From the NCBI GenBank assembly GCA_963853835.1, contig OY970823.1:5350001-5414000 (forward strand): DNA of 64,000 bases, read 5' to 3'. Below, piece after piece: positions 56,030 to 64,000 of this stretch. The notes beneath the pieces are model-generated. The model did no database searches, was not told where the DNA came from, and saw nothing but the letters and a program-made list of their open reading frames with translations. A program made the position numbers and the translations under genes. Every line of letters starts with the position of its first letter. The stretch's first letter is position 1. The DNA is from Calendula officinalis (taxonomy: Eukaryota > Streptophyta > Magnoliopsida > Asterales > Asteraceae).

Positions 56030-57290
56030 AGGCCCGACCCAATACATGGTCGAGATGGGCTTAGGCCCAGGGCAACAAAAATGAAGGGGCAGCACTTAAT
56101 CCCATGTACTATGTATATATGTTTAATTTTTAGCCCAAATTTTAACCCAACATCAAAATCTGTAACCAAATAGGGCAATCGTTCGTTCATCGCCTGGAGC
56201 CCTCAAACGTCGAATTCGTCAAATGGGGCAATCAATCGTCGCCTGGAGCCCTCGAATCTCGAATTCATCAACCGTCGCCTTGAAAATACAATCCTTGTGC
56301 ATTCGAATCAATCCTCCAATAAAACTTTCTTCTCTAATAAAACCCATAAAGCTATTGGGTTTTGAACTTTTGATCTTTATCCTTGTAATCCAATTGCCTG
56401 AAGCATCACCAACTAGAAATAGGTATCATTTTGATTTGGGTTTCGAAATTGTTTGTTTAATAGTCAAATTCATTTTGTTGTTTCAATTTGTTTTAATAAA
56501 ATGTTTTAACGACATTTTATCAGTTTGATTTTCAATTTGTTTCAATAAAATGATTAGCCTGTCATTTTTATCATGTTGATGTTTGAATACCTTAGCCATT
56601 CGTTTTTAATGTGATTTATTTGATTTCATTACATATAAGAATCATAAGATCTTCGCAACATAAAGTGACGAACTGAGTTTGGATCTTCAAAAGTCAACAA
56701 TTCAACAAATTTTAAAGGAGGTGATCACTAATCAGGTTGTATCTTTCTTTGCTCAAATCTTATAGTTTAATTGTTTAGTTTAAATTATGTTTCCACGAAA
56801 ACAACCATCAGGTGCTCAAAATAGAAAACGAAAAAAAAGGAACAAGAAGAGGCTATTTCTTTGAGAGGGTCTATCAATAAATTTTTAGTTAGAAGTCAAA
56901 ATTTTAGTGAAAGTGATTGTAATGAACCAGTTGGAAATAATAGTGATGATCATCCACCTAATACTTGTAATGATCCGGTTGGAAATTCCAATGAATCTGA
57001 AAATAATGAATTCGTTGATAAAGATAAATCTAGTGATTTTAATATTTTTGATCCAAGAGTGTGGGATGATTTAGATTCAAATATGAAAAGTTTTCTTGTA
57101 GAGAAAGGGACTAATAGGGATATTGATATAAATACAACTTTTCCAAAAGATGCACTTGGTAGACATTTTTCTTGTGATTTTTTTTTCGAAAACTAAAAAA
57201 TGGTGATTCTTGTGATAGAAAATGGTTAGTGTATTCAAAAGATCTTGATAAAGTTTTTTGCTTTTGCTGTAAGTTATTTAAAACCGTTAC
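56030..57290 (+). mobile_element. hAT-type transposon, 5' part
   Basis: A GGCCC-rich start (ACAGGCCCGACCCAATACAT near 56028, with GGCTTAGGCCCAGGGC soon after) precedes the transposase start. Homology stops near 57285, so only the 5' portion remains. The boundaries are approximate. Confidence 0.5.
56787..57285 (+). pseudogene. hAT-like transposase (TTF-type zinc finger family), N-terminal fragment
   Basis: The frame starts MFPRKQPSGAQNRKRKKR at 56787, shifts in an A8 run (56832-56839), and continues LRGSINKFLVRSQNF and then NIFDPRVWDDLDSN. After FSCDF a T9 run (57178-57186) shifts the frame again; the TTF-type block RKWLVYSKDLDKVFCFCCKL is at about 57215-57275. This is the start of plant zinc-finger-MYM/TTF-type hAT transposases. 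The catalytic core and dimerisation domain are gone. Both breaks are in homopolymers. Confidence 0.75.
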
Positions 57291-57693
57291 ATAATATCAA
57301 TACCAATATATATTAGGATATTGGGGTTGTTTGTAATAACTCATGGTTCATTGGTTCTAAAAAGTTTGCATTGGCTTCATGATTCGGCAAGGTTTGAAGT
57401 TTGACCATGCCGTCATGCCATGATCTAAACCTTGGGTGTAAGGCTTGACGTATGCTAACGAACTTGGCTCACATTTATCCGTCATAAGCTTTTTTTCAAA
57501 GGTGTATTAAAGGTACTAAGTTATACAAGTAAGATATATATAGTTATTTAGTTATAAGAATGTTTGATGTTCCGAAAATGAAGAAAAATATTGATGACGT
57601 ATATCATAAATTAATGATTTTGTGTTTTTCATATTTGTTTGTATAACTATATATAGTTATAGTTATAATTTATATACAAAATTATCATCTTAT
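57291..57693. other. Unassigned repeat-like DNA
   Basis: No gene seen. It lies between the hAT fragment and the SIRE LTR remnant and may be part of the neighbouring Tat element's 3' end. Confidence 0.35.
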
Positions 57694-58885
57694 GTCAGGA
57701 TCGAATAACTCAAACAAGTTATTGACTCACAGATCTACTAACAAAGAGAAGTTACAGCGGATTAACACTCTTGTTACTTGATTAAGAACAATGTAAACTG
57801 TAATCGAATACGAAATATTAAGAACACAGTTTATCACAAAAAGCTTCAATGTATATTAATAATAATCGATCAATACACACGTACTATTTAACCTAGTTAT
57901 TCTAGGAAACGATTACAATTTGAATTACAATAAGATATGAATTCTAAACTATCTATACGAAGATCTCGAACACGATCAGCTCCAAATATAGTCATCAGTA
58001 GCAATCATGATCATCAGTAGTAAGTTCGAGATCAGTAGTAATTCGTGTTTCTGCACCATTAGTAGTAGCAGTCATCAGTATTAGAACATTTATATCCCAA
58101 CAATCTCCCCCTAAACTTGTTAATTCACTTTTAATTAACCAAGTTTCTTTTCTTCTTCTTCTTCCTTCTTCTTCTATTCTTCTAACAGCTTGGCTCTTCT
58201 TTGATCACCTTCTAATGTCTTTTTGTGTTGTTGTTTCCTCTGTGCAATGATATATTTACTATTTCTTCTAACAAAGTAATTATACTTTTCTTGAAACATT
58301 GCAAGGTCATGTGGTCTCATGAATGAACATGTGGTGATCTAGTATGTTCGAGCAACGATTGTCAAACACGAGGATTAGGCGACGTCAACCTTGGATCTCC
58401 TGTGATGATCACAGTGCAAACCCAACAAGTTCTTGGCGAACCTAGGGTGATCGAGGTTGAGTACGAAGATGAAAGTAAGAGTGTGTGAACTCTGTGTTCT
58501 TAGGCTTTTTCGGATCTATCTCAGTGTATCACGACAATGAGTTTGGCCCTATATTTATATGGCCAGTCTCAGGTATATGGAACGTTGGCCATTATGACTG
58601 CAATAAAGCAGTCATGAAAAGCCATTATGACGGCATCAATGATCTTGTAACGCTCTGCCATAAAGCACCATTAAGACACGCGTTCCGCCGACACTGACAG
58701 GCGGTGATTACTTGACATGCGGTCATGACTTGACAGGCGGTCATGACAGACGTTGACATGCGGTCATGACTTGACAGGCGGTCATGACAATAGTAGGTCC
58801 GATTGTGACGACTAGGCCGTAGTGGATCAGGCGTGGGCATGTTAACATAGAAGCCCATCATCATTTAGGTTATTAGGGTTTGGGG
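57694..58885 (-). mobile_element. Rearranged SIRE-like LTR remnant
   Basis: On the minus strand, 58885-58345 matches the last half of the LTR at 8553-9102 (ending CGAACA). About 225 bases of internal DNA follow, ending in a polypurine tract (TTTAGGGGGAGATTG). Then 58105-57694 matches the first part of that LTR (TGTTGGGATA...). The order tail, internal, head is what remains if a 5' LTR lost its start, the interior was almost fully deleted, and the 3' LTR lost its end. There is no coding capacity. Confidence 0.75.
58700..58795. repeat. Short tandem repeat in the SIRE LTR remnant
   Basis: The word GCGGTCATGACTTGACA and variants (CTTGACAGGCGGTCATGAC) repeat about five times. The orthologous part of the LTR at 8680-8760 has fewer, diverged copies. 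Confidence 0.75.
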
Positions 58886-59160
58886 GATTGGCGAATTTGG
58901 GTTAAATGACCGGCGTTTTTAGGGTTCTAATGGGCCGGCGGTTTAGGGTTTTGCGGTTTGGACCCTTATACACTTTTCGACCATCGTAAGCCAAAGTGAG
59001 CCGGCGGTGTAGTTGGACCCTTATACGTTTTTACGTTTTAAATTGTTAACGCCTTCTTGACTATAATTGAATGTTTTGCTGCAGGTTTAACTGGGTTGCT
59101 CGCTACCTTACAGGTACGTATATTTTATTGCTTTGTTTACATCCCTGTAGCTAGTAATAG

Positions 59161-61437
59161 TTGATATCCTTGGTTACTTTATTAGGCGTAGTTGTCGTTG
59201 TCTTAACATGGGAGAGCCAGTGTCAGATGCGATTGTGGGTGGAAGCTCCATCGGTTGCTCGAAGCCCTAGCACAATCAATGACAAAATGCTAGCAAAACT
59301 GATGGATGAGTATCCATGCCTTAGGGAATATAATGCGATTGTGCCTATGTCAAATCAACGAGCTAACTCCCCTCCGCAAGGGAAAGTAGCCATCTATATC
59401 CATTACCTTTCGCACTCCAATTTTAGATTGCCAGCCACCACTTTTTATTTGAGTGTGTTGAACTACTTCAAGTTGGGATTTGCACAGTTACACCCAGTAG
59501 CTGTATCAAAGATTACGACTTTTGAGATGTTATTGGTGGCAATGTGGATAAAACCTTCAGTACTCTTGTTTAGGACGTGTTATAAGCTGATGAAATCTCA
59601 CGATTGGTTTTCTGTAGAGTTGAAGGATAGAAAGAAAAAATTTATTCGGGAATGTTTTACTAGTCATAGAAATTGGAGATTTAAATATGTGTTTGTCGAT
59701 GCCGCTTTCAGAAATATTTGGGCCAGTAACCTGTTTAGATGGAGAACTGGGTTTGACAAATCGTTGAACGATGGTCCAGCCCTAACACCTCAAAGCGGAA
59801 GGCCGTGGAAGCAAATTTTACGAAAGTCGATTGTATTTCGGGTTTATGAGGAAGGTGCTTTGGTGTTAGCTGGTGTATCGGATTATTGGACTGAAGGAAT
59901 GAAGCCTGTGATTGTTCGGATACTGGGAAACGTGGGTTTCTGTTGTTATATTGTCATGCTTTGCTTTTATATTATCTTTGTACAGGTACTGACTCAGTAT
60001 ATTTTTCCTGCAGCCATGAGCTTGATGGATTTCATGGAGGGCGATCCAGCTATTATGGAGTACGAGATCGAAAGTCATCCCGCTAATGTTATCCTTGGTG
60101 AACAAGAGACTGGAGCCGCGTCACATGTTAATTCTGGGATAAACACGACCTCAACCATCGAGGTGACCTCAAACGCGACCTCCGGTAATTGTACAACTTC
60201 TACACATGTGTATTTACTATGGTGAAAGGTAAACGTATGTGTTATTTTTCGCAGGTGCCGATAATAATGAAAAATCTCTGTCTAGGACTATTGCTGAGAG
60301 TGACAACGAAGATGAGACAGGTAACACAATAATTATAGTCGTTGCCAACTTATTGCCTGTTACTAACGATCTTATTGTAAATACGCAGGGGACTTCGATT
60401 ACCTGGGAGCAACGTCAATTCCAGATCCCAGATTGGATGGCCGAGATATGCTAGAACTTGGCAAAAGGGCGGTGAGTCTAGATGTCAGCAATTATGATAT
60501 CCCTTTGCCGAAGGCACCAAAATTGACCTTCCCCTCGAATCTTCCCGCAAATGCTACGTTGGTAAATCGCGGGGGAAATACTGGACCCTTTGGAGTAAAC
60601 ACCACAATTGGTGCAACCTCTAGTATGTTTGGGATGATCAACGCTCCCTTTGGATCTACCGGGTTAGCATCTAGCGTACCATCAGGCTCTATGAATGGGA
60701 ATACAGGTGTGATTGGTGAAGCAGATATAAATATGTTCAATTGTTTTAGGGATTACGTCCGACAGCTAGTAAGCAATGAACATGGGGAATTAAAAAAGTC
60801 GTGCGCCGAGTTGCAGGTGCAAGTTGATAATAGCAAAGATCATATTACCTCTCTGAAGAAAGATCTAGCACTTGAGCAAACTACATCTAGTCTTTGTCAA
60901 GAGGAAGTGCGCACGCTTAAAGAGAAAATATCCCAGCAGGGAGTCATTTTGACCAAGACTGAAAGGGAAAAGCAAGAGATGTCAGCCACCCTGAGTGCCC
61001 GTGACAACCAGTTAGCGCAAAAAGAGCAACAGGTGATTGCAAAAGATGTTGAGCTGGTGACTATGAGGAAAGCTATGGTCCAGATGCGTGAAGAACGCGA
61101 TGCTGCCCTGCTAATGATGAAAGATTTAGTTGCTGCATTGCCTCAGTTGTTTGATTTGATGCTTAAACATCCTGATGTTGCTAATGTGCTGAATGACTTT
61201 AACCGTGCCTCTCATATGTTTGGAAGACATCTTGCTAGCAAAAAAGTGAAAGATGCACTCCCCAATATTTCACCCGAGAGCTTGCCTTTTCTGAACCCGG
61301 CGACGCATGGTAACATGATGCGTGCGAGTGAGAAATTTGCAGACAGGGCTTTTCCCATTATGACTACCCTGGTGCAAGATTTGGAGATGTCACTTCCAGC
61401 TATTATTGCCTTATTGTCGGCACAGCCACAACCTTAG
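59161..61437 (+). CDS. Antisense ORF of the Tat-type gypsy element (putative gypsy-type transposon domain), multi-exon
   Basis: Plus-strand coding sequence opposite in direction to the adjacent pol. The first part (59161-about 59930) contains the domain annotated in plants as putative gypsy-type transposon (GKVAIYIHYLSHSNFRLPAT, then YFKLGFAQLHPVAVSKITTF). The second part (60433-61437) is a Gly/Asn-rich segment followed by a long coiled coil (about 60780-61110; LKEKISQQGVILTKTEREKQ). Likely introns lie near 59935-59986, 60195-60255 (acceptor TTTTCGCAG) and 60320-60390 (acceptor AATACGCAG). Tat-lineage elements often have such an antisense ORF between pol and the 3' LTR; its function is unknown. 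The start is uncertain. Confidence 0.6.
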
Positions 61438-61869
61438 CTTGTTTATGCATGTTATGACTTTGTGACTTGGTTTTATTTTGTGATTGGATTATTGTTTTGG
61501 AGCCTTTGAATAATTTTGTGGAATTTCTATGTTTGAAATTACTTGGTTTCTTTCTATGCGTGTACTTTGCTATAGAAATTACGTATGTGTTCGTTGGTGT
61601 ACCGGTGAAATTTTTTTTTTTTTTACTCGCGAGGATGTCGCTTCCGAATAGGAAGTGCTTATCTTTTATCAAGTTGATTAAAAGATAAAATTGGATGCAT
61701 GTGTAGGGATCAAACAACGTATGTTTGATGAACCTAGTATAATTGATATTGAACTATGTTCTGGACTATGTCACTTGTGCATGCATGTGTTGTAACATCG
61801 TATATAATAAAAAGTGTTATCTTATTGAGTTTATTGAATAAAATTGGGATACATGATCAAACCAAATTA
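61438..61869. other. Spacer between antisense ORF and pol of the Tat element
   Basis: Non-coding region where the convergent antisense ORF and pol transcripts would meet. No clear terminator structure was seen. Confidence 0.5.
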
Positions 61870-64000
61870 TTAAACGTAACACTTCTTCAGGTTCATGACA
61901 TTCCATGTCCTGGGAATAGTCTGTCCCTCCTTGTCTGACAAGGTGTAAGACCCATTGCCATGAGCATGAAGTACTTGATAAGGGCCTTCCCATGTAGGGC
62001 CGAGTTTGCTTTGACTTTCTACCCTGCTGGCCTCATTCTTCCTCCATACCAGATCGCCTGGCTGAAAAGAGAGAGAGGACGGACTCGCTGATTGTAATAT
62101 TTTGCCATCTGCATGTGACTGGCGGCCTGTTTGATGAGAGCGATCTCCCTACGCTCTTCTACGATGTTTAAGTTTTCTCGTAGTGCGTCCTCGTTCTGTT
62201 CAGGGTTGAAGTCCATAACCCTTTGAGTTGGATGAGTAATTTCTGGAGGAATGACGGCTTCCGTACCATAAACTAAACTGAAAGGTGTTTCAGATGTAGT
62301 TGTACTTGGAGTGGTTCGATGAGCCCAAAGGATACCTGGTAATAGATCCACCCATGCAGTTTTGCGCTGGCCTAATTTGGTTTTAATTGCTTTCTCGATG
62401 GCTTTGTTCATGACTTCGACCTGGCCATTGGCCTGAGGATGTGCCACTGATGTGAACCTCTGTTGGATGTTCATGTCAGAGCACCAAACCTTGAATGGAC
62501 CTTCTGCAAATTGTTTGCCATTATCGCTTACCATGACATGTGGTACCCCAAACCTGCAAACGATGTGTTCCCAGACAAAATTTATAACTCGCTTCCCAGT
62601 GATAGTTGCCAGGGGCTTTGCCTCTATCCACTTGGTAAAGTAGTCAACAGCAACAATGAGAAACTTGACATTGCCAACGCCGGGCGGAAATGGGCCAACA
62701 ATGTCGATCCCCCATTTGTAAAATGGCCATGCAGTAGTAACAGGTATAAGATCCTGCTTTGGCAATTTAGCGACAGAAGCATTTTGTTGACAGGCTGTGC
62801 ACTTTTCGATTTCCTCCCTTGCATCTTGATGCATCGATGGCCAGAAGTACCCCAATCTCATGATTTTACCAGTGACAGAGCGTGGTCCCGCGTGGAGGGA
62901 GCATGTACCGCTATGTACAGCTTCAATGATACTTTTAGCCTGTGTTGGGCCAACACAACGCAGGTGTGGTCCCAGATAAGATTTGCGAAACAGGCAGTTG
63001 TCCACCAACGTGTACATTGGTGACTTCATACGAATTTTTCTTGCTAGCTGCGGATCAGCCGGCAGTACATCATGTTTGAGGAAGTTTAAGATCGGAGTCA
63101 TCCAACATTCTTCCTCTGTAACAGTGGCAACCTCCTTTGGTCGCGCAATGGACTTTTCTGTCAAGATCTCCACCAGTAATTCTTTTTTAAGATGGGCAAA
63201 GGCGGACGAAGCCAACTTGCTTAGGGCGTCAGCCAACTTATTGCGATTTCTGGGCACTTGCTCGATGGTAAATTTCGTGAATTCTGAGATCACCTTTTTA
63301 GTTTCTTCTAAGTATAGCTGCATGGAGGTTTGGTTCGCAACGAATGCTCCACTGACTTGGTTGGCGACAAGCTGTGAATCTACAAATACAGATATGCTTG
63401 TCACCCCCATTTTCCTGGCAATTTTCAAGCCTGCTAACAAAGCTTCATACTCCGCTTCATTGTTAGTTGTGGGAAACTCAAACTTCAGGGCATATGTATA
63501 CTCATTTTTATTGGGGTCTGTCAGAATTAAACCCGCCCCGGAGCCCTCTAAGTTAGAGGCACCGTCAGTGAAAAGTGTCCATGGGGTAGTTTCGTCCCCC
63601 TGTATGTGTCTTTCCTTATCTGCTTCGTCTACCTCGGCAAGAAAATCGGCCAAGATCTGACCCTTCATAGAAGTTCTTGGATGAAATGAAATTTCATGTT
63701 CCCCCAACTCCACTGCCCACTTAGCCAACCGTCCTGACACCTCAGGCTTTCCTAGTACGTGTTTGATTGGTTTGTCGGTTAAGACATGAATAGGGTGAGC
63801 CTGGAAGTAACGCCTCAAACGCCTAGTTGCATGTACCAACGCAAGGGCTAATTTTTCCAAGCACGGGTAATTTACTTCTGGGCCTTTCAACACCCGGCTA
63901 ACAAAGTAAACTGGCATTTGGGTAGACCCACATTGTGCCATCATAACTGCGCTAACACATTCCATAGAAGCAGCCAGGTATACCACCAATGTTTCCCCTG
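61870..64000 (-). pseudogene. Tat-lineage Ty3/gypsy pol: RNase H, archaeal-type RNase H, integrase (partial)
   Basis: Minus strand, open from the right edge. The order is the C-terminal part of the retroviral RNase H (VYLAASMECVSAVMMAQCGS, then YPCLEKLALALVHATRRLRR), a second archaeal-type RNase H (LFTDGASNLEGSGAG, NNEAEYEALLAGL, VFVDSQLV, LADALSKLAS) and an integrase with an HHCC zinc site (HSGTC, CTACQ) and the DDE residues (GIDIVGPF, VSDNGKQFA, NGQVEVMN). Dual RNase H marks the Tat group. In the integrase C-terminus an extra CT in a CT-run (about 62066-62074) shifts the frame. The true C-terminus (VESQSKLGPTWEGPYQV ... NVMNLKKCYV) continues out of frame to a TAA at 61870. Gag, protease and RT lie beyond the window. 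Confidence 0.9.

Noticed and set aside
62463..63660. Two long plus-strand frames over the Tat pol
   Set aside because: They are antisense to the RNase H and integrase domains and have no recognisable motifs, unlike the antisense ORF at 59161-61437.

Overview
This window looks like a transposon-dense stretch of a flowering-plant nuclear genome. The evidence is AT-rich DNA, spliceosomal introns, a PLATZ zinc-binding protein gene, a CCR4-NOT subunit 11 gene, and many Ty1/copia, Ty3/gypsy, Helitron and MITE sequences. The SIRE-like copia LTRs, the Tat-type gypsy element with an antisense ORF, and the overall repeat mix suggest a eudicot, tentatively Asteraceae. That is an inference from family resemblance, not a proven identification. 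There are only two recognisable host genes; nearly everything else is mobile DNA, much of it nested.

Layout. 1-3609: one end of a minus-strand Ty3/gypsy element (LTR, primer site, gag, start of protease), inserted in the gag gene of a plus-strand SIRE-like Ty1/copia element (3610-9102). That copia element lacks most of its reverse transcriptase and ends in a 1.1 kb LTR. 9103-12077: no recognisable gene. 12078-14042: intact three-exon PLATZ gene on the minus strand. 14043-16640: two hAT-like MITEs, one of them nested in a Tourist-like MITE. 16640-24709: CNOT11 gene on the plus strand. Its 5' intron carries a 6.0 kb copia element (17303-23337, TSD TTATT) with nearly identical LTRs but a defective interior. 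The CNOT11 coding region has an apparent one-base deletion and lacks a conserved five-residue block.

25342-54724 is a run of Helitrons, all on the minus strand: a helicase fragment ending at 25342; a small element of about 1.6 kb (about 26600-28214) carrying a captured ANTH-domain (clathrin assembly) gene fragment; a large element (28215-54299) with decayed Rep-helicase and RPA-like genes; and a 425 bp element (54300-54724). The last three abut end to start. The large Helitron is split by an 8.0 kb copia element (32184-40230, TSD CTGCA) with an uninterrupted 1296-residue polyprotein, and by a 7.0 kb GAG-only gypsy element with 2.46 kb LTRs (43049-50016, TSD ACAAT), which fits the TR-GAG class.

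54725-64000: a truncated hAT-type transposase gene, a rearranged SIRE LTR remnant (57694-58885), and one side of a Tat-lineage gypsy element. This element carries a minus-strand RNase H, archaeal-type RNase H and integrase, and downstream of them a plus-strand (antisense) multi-exon ORF.

The three full-length LTR elements each have both LTRs and a matching 5 bp duplication in the window, so the order of insertions can be read directly. All splice sites and domain calls are read by eye; no alignment or database search was run.
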